A stretch of DNA of 20,811 bases. Source: Planctomycetota bacterium. Lineage in GTDB: Bacteria > Planctomycetota > Brocadiia > JAJRTI01. Under the pieces are notes generated by a model. That model searched no databases. It was given only the letters and a program-made list of their open reading frames with translations, and was not told where the DNA came from. Where the stretch lies: NCBI GenBank assembly GCA_024278415.1, contig JAJRTI010000543.1, positions 1 through 20,811 on the forward strand, given 5' to 3'. A program made the translations under genes and the position numbers. Positions 1 to 6,368 of the stretch are shown one piece after another. Position 1 is the first letter of the stretch. Each line of letters opens with the position of its first letter.

Positions 1-105
1 AACGTGAAGGTCGCCGAGAAGATAGGGCTCGACTACGTGGCGTTCCTCCGCTCACTGGGCACGGACGAGGACAAGGTGGGGGCGATCGAGCAGAAGTTTG
101 TGTAG
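1..105 (+). CDS. 3' end of an unidentified gene
   Basis: The first 34 codons are open in frame 1 and end at TAG (103-105). The residues run NVKVAEKIGLDYVAFLRSLG and then an acidic/basic tail ending in EQKFV. The codon pattern (C/G-rich third positions) looks coding and matches the other real genes here. The fragment is too short to assign a family. It is separated from the next gene by almost 1.4 kb, so it is probably not part of the pilus locus. Confidence 0.6.
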   Translation, partial: NVKVAEKIGLDYVAFLRSLGTDEDKVGAIEQKFV

Positions 106-270
106 CGCTAAGGGGACGCACTGCCCAGCGATGTGGTCGTGGCCGGCGCCCGCTGGGTAGCACGCACGTCAGTGCGTTCCGCTCTGGGTCTTCCACGCCA
201 CCAGGCAGAGACGCTTTACGAGCGTGCAAAGGCTCTATGCTTCTTCGCAGACTTCGCTGCAAAACGGGGG

Positions 271-335
271 CGGCTGCACCGCAGCCGATGTGGAGTGCGG
301 TCCCGCGTGTGCGGGAACGCCGCTTTAGTGCCTTA
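271..335 (+). repeat. Structured repeat unit A (two hairpins, then CCTTA)
   Basis: Hairpin 1 is CGGCTGC/GCAGCCG (271-277/281-287). Hairpin 2 is TCCCGC/GCGGGA (301-306/311-316, loop GTGT). They are followed by TTTAGTGCCTTA ending at 335. Exactly 12 nt later begins the palindrome at 348. Units B and C have the same order of parts with different stem sequences. Function unknown; it could be a mobile-type repeat or an RNA element. Confidence 0.5.
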
Positions 336-347
336 CCGGTGTTCGGA

Positions 348-363
348 CGACAACATGTTGTCG
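348..363. repeat. 16-bp perfect palindrome, copy 1
   Basis: CGACAACATGTTGTCG is its own reverse complement. It is followed by ATGT, as in copy 2. Two more exact copies lie at 701-716 and 1022-1037. The spacing is 353 and 321 bp. The shape suits a dimeric regulator's operator or the conserved part of a repeat element. Confidence 0.85.
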
Positions 364-440
364 ATGTCGCTGAACGCCAGCACGGGGCTTGTCCCCGTGT
401 CGCTGGGCGGCGGGGGCCGCAGGCCGCCCAGGGGGCACAG

Positions 441-573
441 GATTGCCGACTACAGGGCGGCTCCCTGTCATCCCTCGCCCCTCTCCTTGCCGAATCTCGC
501 TCGCCTTCGGCGAGCGAGATTCGGCAAGGAGAGGGGAAACAGCGTGTGGCTGGTTCCGCGGTAGTCGGTAATC
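441..573. repeat. 133-bp inverted-repeat element with a perfect 28-bp stem
   Basis: The core 478-505 pairs perfectly with 509-536 (28 bp, 3-nt loop TTC). The ends GATTGCCGACTAC (441-453) and GTAGTCGGTAATC (561-573) are also inverted with one mismatch. The stretches between core and ends are about equal in length but diverged. This resembles a small palindromic mobile repeat (MITE-like), or two head-to-head copies of a shorter repeat. It encodes nothing and has no T-tract, so a simple terminator is less likely. Confidence 0.7.
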
Positions 574-633
574 ATCGCTACGCTGGGGCAAGCCCAGCGC
601 GGGCGGGAGGACAGCCCGCGGTACGGTGAACGC

Positions 634-688
634 GCGGCGCAGCCGCCTCTTCCTGCAAGCAACGTCTTGCAGGAAGCCTAGCTCCTTA
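634..688 (+). repeat. Structured repeat unit B
   Basis: Hairpin 1 is GCGGC/GCCGC (634-638/642-646, loop GCA). Hairpin 2 is an 11-bp stem CTTCCTGCAAG/CTTGCAGGAAG (649-659/666-676, 6-nt loop). TAGCTCCTTA follows and ends at 688. The palindrome starts exactly 12 nt after CCTTA, as in unit A. Confidence 0.5.
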
Positions 689-700
689 GCGTAAATCTCG

Positions 701-716
701 CGACAACATGTTGTCG
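701..716. repeat. 16-bp perfect palindrome, copy 2
   Basis: Exact copy of CGACAACATGTTGTCG, followed by ATGT as in copy 1. It sits 12 nt downstream of the CCTTA of structured unit B. Confidence 0.85.
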
Positions 717-730
717 ATGTTCTGTCACCC

Positions 731-805
731 TCCTACTCTTAGTCTTACTCTTTGTCCTACTCCTCCGCCGTGTCATGCGTTTTATGAGTAAGACTAAGAT
801 TAGGA
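731..805. repeat. 20-bp inverted repeat with one mismatch
   Basis: Positions 731-750 (TCCTACTCTTAGTCTTACTC) pair with 786-805 with a single mismatch (736/800), leaving a 35-nt loop. The arms are AT-richer than their surroundings. This suggests inserted sequence or a separate hairpin element. It sits between structured units B and C. Confidence 0.65.
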
Positions 806-808
806 ACT

Positions 809-863
809 GCGGCGCAGCCGCCCCTTTCTCGCAGCGCAGTCTGCGAGAAAGCGTAGTGCCTTA
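809..863 (+). repeat. Structured repeat unit C
   Basis: Hairpin 1 is identical to that of unit B (GCGGC/GCCGC at 809-813/817-821). Hairpin 2 is CTTTCTCGCAG/CTGCGAGAAAG (824-834/841-851, 6-nt loop). TAGTGCCTTA follows and ends at 863. Where the palindrome would follow, only CGACG (878-882) is seen, so this copy has lost or never had it. Confidence 0.5.
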
Positions 864-984
864 AGCATTCGTACCTGCGACGAAAAACAAGAAGTGGCTC
901 ACGTGGAGCGGACGGCCTTCGTCGTCCGTCGGAACGCGAAGGCGGGACTCCGAACAGCGACAGCGCTGCGCGCTGCCAGCCAAA

Positions 985-1074
985 GCGCCGTCGAGCCGGC
1001 GCACTCCACAACGGGGCGCATCGACAACATGTTGTCGTGCGAAGACAGCCGTGGAGGGGCGCCGTCGAGCCGGC
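985..1074. repeat. 16-bp direct repeat flanking palindrome copy 3
   Basis: GCGCCGTCGAGCCGGC occurs at 985-1000 and again at 1059-1074. Between the copies lie CTCCAC (1004-1009) and GTGGAG (1051-1056), inverted around the third palindrome. The nested symmetry centres on 1022-1037. Confidence 0.7.
1022..1037. repeat. 16-bp perfect palindrome, copy 3
   Basis: Exact copy of CGACAACATGTTGTCG. Its flanks match copies 1 and 2 (ATG on the outer side) only when read on the minus strand, so it lies in the opposite orientation. It is about 276 bp upstream of the candidate sigma-54 promoter at 1313. Confidence 0.85.
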
Positions 1075-1312
1075 CCCGAGTTGTCCCACAATAGGACGGC
1101 CTCAACCTGACACGTGCCGTTGTGCGACGTACGACACGCTTGTCGCACATGCGGCAAGTTGTCTACGATGTTGCCATGCTATGAGCGACGCGAAAACTGG
1201 ACGTCGGACAACGCAACATGAAGTGGCGACGAGGTTTGGCAACCCACTGGGCGGGCCTTTCTCGTGCACCACGCTCCGATCCTCCGCCACGCGGAAGCCT
1301 TCCGTTGTCTCA

Positions 1313-1328
1313 TGGCACATCCCTTGCG
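1313..1328 (+). promoter_or_regulatory. Candidate sigma-54 promoter of the kinase/STAS/pilB genes
   Basis: TGGCACATCCCTTGCG matches the -24/-12 consensus TGGCACG-N4-TTGCA at nearly every conserved base. The GG and GC dinucleotides are separated by the required 10 nt. Transcription would start near 1339, leaving a leader of about 150 nt before the GTG at 1490. It faces the first gene of the locus. Requires an enhancer-binding activator encoded elsewhere. Confidence 0.6.
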
Positions 1329-1394
1329 TTCGTTGACGCCGTGCCGCAACGACCCGTTCGCTGCGGCATTCTTTGGCGCCGATGTACGACATTG

Positions 1395-1437
1395 GTGTGC
1401 AACACGCGTGACCGACAGACGTGTGCAACACGCGTGA
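1395..1437. repeat. 17-bp direct repeat, 26-bp period
   Basis: GTGTGCAACACGCGTGA is found at 1395-1411 and 1421-1437. The 26-bp period is about 2.5 helical turns. It lies downstream of the predicted start of transcription and upstream of the kinase-like gene. It could be a pair of operator sites or a leader RNA element. Confidence 0.7.
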
Positions 1438-1470
1438 ACAACAACGACACCCCATGCTGTGCAAGTCCTC

Positions 1471-1480
1471 AGAAGGAGGT
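1471..1480 (+). promoter_or_regulatory. Ribosome binding site that fixes the kinase start
   Basis: AGAAGGAGGT is an almost perfect Shine-Dalgarno sequence. The only in-frame start codon at a suitable distance is GTG 1490-1492, about 10 nt after GGAGG. This argues against the ATG at 1421. Confidence 0.75.
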
Positions 1481-1489
1481 TCTTGCTCA

Positions 1490-3112
1490 GTGGCCCGGAA
1501 CGGTGGTCAAACTCAGGTGACAACGCCTCCTCCTGCCCCCAACACCGACGCGCCCGCGCCCCCGCCCTCGCCCGCTGCGCCAAGCCTGGGCGACTCTGAG
1601 TGCGCAATCGCGCTGGCTGTCGCGCTCGCGCTTATGGCCGGACTGCTCGCGATTGTGTATGGCACGGCTTGGATCTGCCGGCATAACGTGCCCGCGGCCC
1701 GGGCGACGATCTGGGTGGGAGTCGCGGTCAGTTTCGTGTGTGGATGGTATCTGACCAATAGGATCATCCTTCCGCTCGGCCGACTCAAGCAGATTGTGGA
1801 CGAGACGCTCGACGGGAAACGGTGGAAGCTCCGTGTCGAAAAGCTGGGCGCGTTAGCCTGGCTCGCGGAACTGTGGAACGCGGCGGCCATCGTCCAAGAT
1901 GAGGACATGGAAACTCTGCAGCGCCAGGTGGCCGACCTCGAAGTCAGCGGGCGCATGGCCGCGGTGCAGAGCAAGCGTGCCGAAGCCATCGTGCAAAGCC
2001 TCGATGACGCGGTGGTCATTGTCGACGGAGCGGGGCAAGTCACCTTCGCCAATCGTGTCTGCGAGCCCCTGCTCGGAACCGCGCCCAGCGACCTCATGGG
2101 CCGCCGCGCGAGCGAGTGCATCACGGTCGCCGAACTGGCCGAGTTCATTAGCAGTACGTTGCGGGCCGGCCCTGGTGCGCTGCCGCAGCCCATCGAGATC
2201 ACCGTGGGCACAGACACCGATCAGCGCAGCCTGAAGGTCTCGGCCCATGCGATCACGGCCGAAGGCGTCTCGTCTGGGTATACGATTCTGTGCCGCGACG
2301 TGACTCCCCAAAAGATGGCCGAGCGAATGCGCCACCGGCTCATCGACAGCGTGTCCAAGGAAATCGTGCCGCCTCTGGCCGACATCCGCGCACGCAGCGA
2401 CCGCCTTATGCGCTCGACGGGCGGCCAGCGGGGGACTCTGCGCGAGGAGGCCGAAGCGATCCACAGCGGCGTGGAGACCGTGTCGAATCTCATCAGCGAC
2501 CTCCGCCGTCTCACCGAAATCGAGAGTGGCGGCATGATGGTGCGCCGACAGGCCGTCAACATGGAGGCGCTGCTCCAGCAGGCGACGAACCTGGTGCGTA
2601 TCCAGGCGGAGGCAAAGCAACTCGATTGGTGCGCGGATGTGCCAGCTCTGCTGCCGCCGGTGCAAGGCGACCCGGACATGATCAAGGTCATCGTGCTGAA
2701 CCTGCTCAGCAACGCGATCAAGTTCACGCCCAACGGCGGCCGGATTGACATAGACGCGTTCGAGGAAGACGGCCAAATCGCTGTGCGCGTGCGCGACACC
2801 GGCTGCGGCATCGAGCCCGAAGACTTGCCTCGCGTGTTCGACAAGTTCTTCCGCACCGACCAGGCCCGGTCCATGCGTGTTCCTGGCGCCGGCCTCGGCC
2901 TCACCCTGGCCAAGCAGATGGCGCTGCTCCACGATGGCGATCTGCACGTGGCGAGCCAGCCCGGACAGGGCACGGAAGTGTGCCTGCTGCTGCCCGCGGC
3001 GCCGTCGACGCCGATCGACGCCCCGCAAGCCAAGCGCCTCACCCTGAGCGACGTCACGCCCGACCACACCACGCAAGAGGTTCCGGACGGTGAGAATAAA
3101 CAAGTCAACTGA
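1490..3112 (+). CDS. Membrane HAMP-PAS histidine-kinase-like protein lacking the phosphoacceptor His
   Basis: 540 aa from GTG 1490. Order: Pro-rich N-terminus; two membrane segments (about 38-61 and 71-92) with a very short outside loop; HAMP-like segment; coiled coil; PAS domain (about 160-270); a DHp-like helix; GHKL ATPase domain (about 375-510). The ATPase boxes are intact: N404-x3-N408, D436-T-G-C-G440 and G466-A-G-L-G470, plus an F-box FDKFF. In the H-box position the sequence is S289-K290-E291 followed by IVPPL, so lysine replaces the histidine that family members phosphorylate. It therefore binds ATP in all likelihood but cannot act as a standard histidine kinase. The stop lies 23 nt inside the STAS gene, implying translational coupling. 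It may be a pseudokinase sensor, or may phosphorylate a protein such as the STAS partner; the second is inference. Confidence 0.85.
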   Translation: MARNGGQTQVTTPPPAPNTDAPAPPPSPAAPSLGDSECAIALAVALALMAGLLAIVYGTAWICRHNVPAARATIWVGVAVSFVCGWYLTNRIILPLGRLKQIVDETLDGKRWKLRVEKLGALAWLAELWNAAAIVQDEDMETLQRQVADLEVSGRMAAVQSKRAEAIVQSLDDAVVIVDGAGQVTFANRVCEPLLGTAPSDLMGRRASECITVAELAEFISSTLRAGPGALPQPIEITVGTDTDQRSLKVSAHAITAEGVSSGYTILCRDVTPQKMAERMRHRLIDSVSKEIVPPLADIRARSDRLMRSTGGQRGTLREEAEAIHSGVETVSNLISDLRRLTEIESGGMMVRRQAVNMEALLQQATNLVRIQAEAKQLDWCADVPALLPPVQGDPDMIKVIVLNLLSNAIKFTPNGGRIDIDAFEEDGQIAVRVRDTGCGIEPEDLPRVFDKFFRTDQARSMRVPGAGLGLTLAKQMALLHDGDLHVASQPGQGTEVCLLLPAAPSTPIDAPQAKRLTLSDVTPDHTTQEVPDGENKQVN

Positions 3113-3425
3113 GAACGACGTGACGATCCTGAGCCCAGACGCCGCGATCATCGACGAAGCAACGCACGCCTTGCACACCGCGCTCCAAGAGTGCGTGCAG
3201 GGCGGCGAACTTCGCATCGTCGTGGACCTCGCGAGCGTGCCCTTCATGGACAGCCGCGCGCTCGAAGTGCTGGTCGACACGCACGCGGAGCTGCGCCACA
3301 TCGACGGCGCGGTGAAGCTTGCCCGCCCCACCACGACCTGCCTCGACATCCTCAAGGCCACTCGCCTCGACGCGCGCCTCCAAGTGCACCAGGACCGCGC
3401 CGGCGCGGTACGGAGTTTCGTCTAG
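3090..3425 (+). CDS. STAS-domain protein (anti-sigma factor antagonist-like)
   Basis: 111 aa, a single STAS domain. The signature DLASVPFMDSRAL (46-58) corresponds to the SpoIIAA/RsbV segment whose serine, just after the Asp, is phosphorylated by a GHKL kinase; here D54-S55. The usual following S-G is R-A, so it is a divergent member. The GTG start at 3090 has AAGAGG 8-10 nt upstream and lies inside the end of the kinase-like gene (23-nt overlap), so the two products are probably made in a fixed ratio. Known family role: partner switching that frees or traps a regulator. No sigma or anti-sigma gene is next to it, so its target could be a pilus component or a distant regulator (inference). Confidence 0.8.
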   Translation: MRINKSTENDVTILSPDAAIIDEATHALHTALQECVQGGELRIVVDLASVPFMDSRALEVLVDTHAELRHIDGAVKLARPTTTCLDILKATRLDARLQVHQDRAGAVRSFV

Positions 3426-3436
3426 CGCACGCGATA

Positions 3437-3462
3437 GTTTTCGGTGGTCGACCACCGAAAAC
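3437..3462. promoter_or_regulatory. 26-bp perfect palindrome between the STAS gene and pilB
   Basis: G-TTTTCGGTGGTC-GACCACCGAAAA-C is a perfect palindrome. It could be an operator, or as RNA a hairpin with an 11-bp stem. A second CCGAAAA (3462-3468) directly follows the right arm, and AGTTTTCGG (3436-3444) can pair with CCGAAAACT (3462-3470) instead, so two mutually exclusive folds exist. No T-tract follows it. It may separate expression of the regulators from that of the motor genes. Confidence 0.6.
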
Positions 3463-3548
3463 CGAAAACTGCGCCATGTGCCAGCGGCTGTTGGAATGCC
3501 CAGCGACAATAGCGGCCCCCGTTATCTCATCCCCCCCCGCTCACACCC

Positions 3549-5267
3549 ATGCCCACTGCTACCCCCCCACGGCTCGGCCAGATGCTCATCGACGAAGGCG
3601 TGCTCACGCGCAGCCAACTCGGCGAAGCGCTGAAGCGCCAAGAGGAGATGGGCGCGCGGCTCGGCGAAGTGCTCGTTGACATGGGCATGGTGGCCGAATC
3701 GCACCTCATGCAGTTGCTCGGCCAGCAGTCTGGCATCCCCGCGGTGAACCTGCGCATCCAACTCATCGACCCCAAAGTCGTGCCCATCATCCCGCAGGAA
3801 AAGGCCGAACTCTACCACGTCATCGCCATGTTCAAGGTCCACAACGACCTCACCGTGGCCATGTCGGACCCCCACTCGCTGTTCGTCATCGACGACCTCG
3901 AGAACATCACCGGCTGCCAAATCCTGCCCGTGCTCTGCCAGGCCGCGGACATCGACGAACAGATCGACGCGCACTACAACAAGGAACTCGACATGGTCGA
4001 GTTCCTCCAGCGCCTCGACGATCACGACATGATGGCCGCGGACCAGGTGAGGGAAAGCGATGAGATTTCCGACGACGACGTGGAGGCCGAAGACGAGAGC
4101 CCGGTCATCAACCTCATCAACGTGATCATCCTCAACGCGGTGCGGGAACGGGCGAGCGATATCCACATCGAGCCGAGCGAAGGCAACACGCGCGTGCGCC
4201 TGCGCATCGACGGCGTGCTCCACGAGACCATGCAGCCCCCGGCGCGGGTGCACGCGGCCATGGTGTCCCGCATCAAAGTCATGGCCAAGATGGACATCGC
4301 CGAGCGCCGGCTGCCCCAAGACGGCCGCATCCATCTCACCGTGGACAACCGCAACGTGAACGTGCGCGTGTCCACCATGCCCACCGTGGTGGGCGAAAAA
4401 GTTGTGCTGCGCCTGCTCGACAAGAGCAACCTCGTCATGGACCTGACCCAGCTCGGCTTCCGCGCCGACACGCTGCCGGTGCTCGAACGCATGCTCGCCA
4501 TGCCGCACGGCATTTTCCTCGTGACCGGGCCCACGGGCAGCGGCAAGACCACCACACTCTATTCCGCGCTCGATCGGCTCGCCACGCCGGAGCAGAATAC
4601 GATCACGGTTGAGGATCCAGTCGAGTACCAACTCGACATGATCAATCAGGTGCAGGTCAACGAGCATATCGGCCTCACGTTCGCCGCAGCGTTGCGCACG
4701 ATCCTGCGCCAAGACCCGGACATTGTCATGGTTGGCGAAATCCGAGACGGCGAGACCGCGAGCGTGGCGATCCAGGCGGCGCTCACCGGCCACCTGGTGC
4801 TGTCCACCCTGCACACGAACGACAGCGCAGGCGCGGTCACGCGCTTGCTCAACATGGGCGTGGAGCCCTACCTGCTCTCGTCGGCCATGGTAGGCGTGCT
4901 CGCCCAGCGCCTCCTGCGCCGCATCTGCAACGAGTGCCGCACGAAATACTTCCCCGAAGAAACCGTGCTCGACCGCATCGGCTGGCCTGGGGACGAGCGC
5001 GGCAGAGCCTTCCCCTGCGGCAAGGGCTGCCCGACGTGCTTCGGCACCGGCCTACGCGGCCGGCAGGGCATCTACGAATTGCTCGACGTGGACCGCACCA
5101 TGCGCGAACTCATCATGACCGGCGCGTCCACCGACAAGCTGCGAGAGGCCCGCGACCGCAGCGGCTACCGCTCGTTGCATCAAGAGGGCCTGCTCTGCGT
5201 TCGCGAAGGAATCACCACGGTCGAGGAGGTGCTGCGCGTCGCCATGGCGGACGCAGAAGCGGAGTGA
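3549..5267 (+). CDS. pilB: PilB/GspE-type filament extension ATPase with MshEN domain
   Basis: 572 aa, the normal length. The N-terminus carries two MshEN cyclic-di-GMP half-motifs: R8-L9-G10, L13, G17, L24, A27-L28, Q31, then R37-L38-G39, L42, G46, L53, L57, Q60 (the usual Ala is Leu in the second). The catalytic part has Walker A G327-PTGSG-K333-T334, Asp box, Walker B DIVMVGE (391-397), His box, and zinc cysteines C460/C463 and C494/C497. It is a cytoplasmic hexamer that powers filament assembly through PilC. Start ATG 3549 lacks a clear Shine-Dalgarno sequence and follows a C8 tract (3531-3538). pilT begins 5 nt after its stop. Confidence 0.96.
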   Translation: MPTATPPRLGQMLIDEGVLTRSQLGEALKRQEEMGARLGEVLVDMGMVAESHLMQLLGQQSGIPAVNLRIQLIDPKVVPIIPQEKAELYHVIAMFKVHNDLTVAMSDPHSLFVIDDLENITGCQILPVLCQAADIDEQIDAHYNKELDMVEFLQRLDDHDMMAADQVRESDEISDDDVEAEDESPVINLINVIILNAVRERASDIHIEPSEGNTRVRLRIDGVLHETMQPPARVHAAMVSRIKVMAKMDIAERRLPQDGRIHLTVDNRNVNVRVSTMPTVVGEKVVLRLLDKSNLVMDLTQLGFRADTLPVLERMLAMPHGIFLVTGPTGSGKTTTLYSALDRLATPEQNTITVEDPVEYQLDMINQVQVNEHIGLTFAAALRTILRQDPDIVMVGEIRDGETASVAIQAALTGHLVLSTLHTNDSAGAVTRLLNMGVEPYLLSSAMVGVLAQRLLRRICNECRTKYFPEETVLDRIGWPGDERGRAFPCGKGCPTCFGTGLRGRQGIYELLDVDRTMRELIMTGASTDKLREARDRSGYRSLHQEGLLCVREGITTVEEVLRVAMADAEAE

Positions 5268-5272
5268 CACCC

Positions 5273-6340
5273 ATGCCGAATACCTTGGAAGACATCCTCT
5301 CCCTCGCGCGTCAGCGCGGCGCGTCCGACGTGCTCGTCGTTGCCGGCGAGCCCCCGGTGCTGCGCATCCAAGGCCAACTCGTCTGGATCGAGCAAGCTCC
5401 CTTGTCCAACGACGAGCAGCTTCGCCTGCTCACGGCCCCCCTGACCGACACACAACGCCGCGATCTCGACGCGTGCCGGGAACTCGACCTCTCCTTCACC
5501 AGCCCCCGCGCCGGCCGCTTCCGGCTCAACCTGCACTACGCACGCGGCGCGCTCGCTCTGGCAGCCCGGGTCATTGCCGACCACATTCCCACGCTCCAGG
5601 AGCTAAACCTGCCCGACGTGCTCGGCGATCAGGTGAACGCAGACCACGGCTTGATCGTCATTACAGGCCCCACGGGCAGCGGCAAAACCACCACGCTCGC
5701 CGCGCTCGTGGGTCTCATGAACCAAACCTCGTCGCGGCACGTCATCACCATCGAAGACCCCATCGAATACTACCACCAGAACGCCGGGTGCGTGATCGAG
5801 CAGCGCGAGGTCGGCACGGACACGCCGTCCTTCGGCCAAGCGCTCCGCCACGTGCTGCGGCAAGACCCTGACGTGATTGTGCTGGGCGAGATGCGCGACC
5901 TGGAAAGCATGGCGACCGCGGTGACCGCGGCCGAGACCGGCCACCTCGTGTTGGCCACGCTGCACACGAACGATGCGGCGCAAACCGTGAACCGCATCAT
6001 CGACGCGTTCCCCCCGTACCAGCAGAACCAAATCCGCGCGCAACTCACCATGTCGCTACGCTGTGTGGTGTCGCAGCGCCTGATCCCGAAACAAGACAAG
6101 ACCGGCCGCGTCGTGGCCGCGGAGGTGATGATCGCCACCCCAGCCGTGCGCAATATCATTCGCAACAACGAACTGAGCCAACTGCGCAACGTGATCACCA
6201 CGTCCAGCCAAGCCGGGATGATCTCGCTCGACCAGTCGCTTCAGCAACTCCACCAGCGCGGCCTCATCACGTACGACGATGCACTCATGAGAGCGTCCGA
6301 TCCAAGCACCCTATCGCAATTGCTCGCCATGTCTGCATAG
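5273..6340 (+). CDS. pilT: PilT-type retraction ATPase
   Basis: 355 aa, typical of PilT and shorter than PilB because it lacks the N-terminal MshEN region and the zinc cysteines. Walker A is G132-PTGSG-K138-T139; Walker B is DVIVLGE; the HTND histidine motif is present. The PilT-specific AIRNLIRE motif appears near the C-terminus as AVRNIIRNNE. It is a cytoplasmic hexamer that disassembles pili. GGAG lies 8-9 nt upstream of ATG 5273, overlapping the end of pilB. An in-frame extension upstream, inside pilB, reads as Arg/His-rich shadow sequence and was not used. Retraction ATPases are normally absent from type II secretion systems, so this argues for a pilus or a hybrid. Confidence 0.95.
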   Translation: MPNTLEDILSLARQRGASDVLVVAGEPPVLRIQGQLVWIEQAPLSNDEQLRLLTAPLTDTQRRDLDACRELDLSFTSPRAGRFRLNLHYARGALALAARVIADHIPTLQELNLPDVLGDQVNADHGLIVITGPTGSGKTTTLAALVGLMNQTSSRHVITIEDPIEYYHQNAGCVIEQREVGTDTPSFGQALRHVLRQDPDVIVLGEMRDLESMATAVTAAETGHLVLATLHTNDAAQTVNRIIDAFPPYQQNQIRAQLTMSLRCVVSQRLIPKQDKTGRVVAAEVMIATPAVRNIIRNNELSQLRNVITTSSQAGMISLDQSLQQLHQRGLITYDDALMRASDPSTLSQLLAMSA

Positions 6341-6368
6341 CCTCCTCGCCCTTTGTGCCCTCCGAACC

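Larger units (their letters stand above)
106..1489. other. Long intergenic region, dense in hairpins and repeats
   Basis: Nearly 1.4 kb without a gene I can support. Open frames exist on both strands, but they overlap one another, contain low-complexity Arg/Ala/Pro translations and have no recognisable domain. What it does contain is secondary structure: 7-bp stem 124-130/151-157, 6-bp stem 162-167/172-177, 7-bp stem 381-387/393-399, 8-bp stem 404-411/423-430, 7-bp stem 581-587/593-599 and 7-bp stem 598-604/614-620. The larger elements are listed separately. The right end holds a sigma-54-like promoter, a direct repeat and the ribosome binding site of the kinase-like gene. Confidence 0.75.

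Noticed and set aside
271..1037. Integron attC sites or a CRISPR array in the repeat region
   Set aside because: The core GTTRRRY/RYYYAAC pairs of attC are absent, and repeats are too few and irregularly spaced (321-353 bp) for CRISPR.
133..1464. Several open frames of 60-140 codons on both strands in the left intergenic region
   Set aside because: They overlap each other, run through the hairpins and repeats, have no recognisable domains, and read as Arg/Ala/Pro-rich sequence typical of GC-rich non-coding DNA.
1421..1489. Upstream ATG that would add 23 residues to the kinase-like protein
   Set aside because: It overlaps the second copy of the direct repeat and the added residues look non-coding, while GTG 1490 has an excellent ribosome binding site.
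4934..5272. In-frame upstream extension of pilT through the end of pilB
   Set aside because: The translation is Arg/His-rich shadow sequence; ATG 5273 gives the standard PilT N-terminus.
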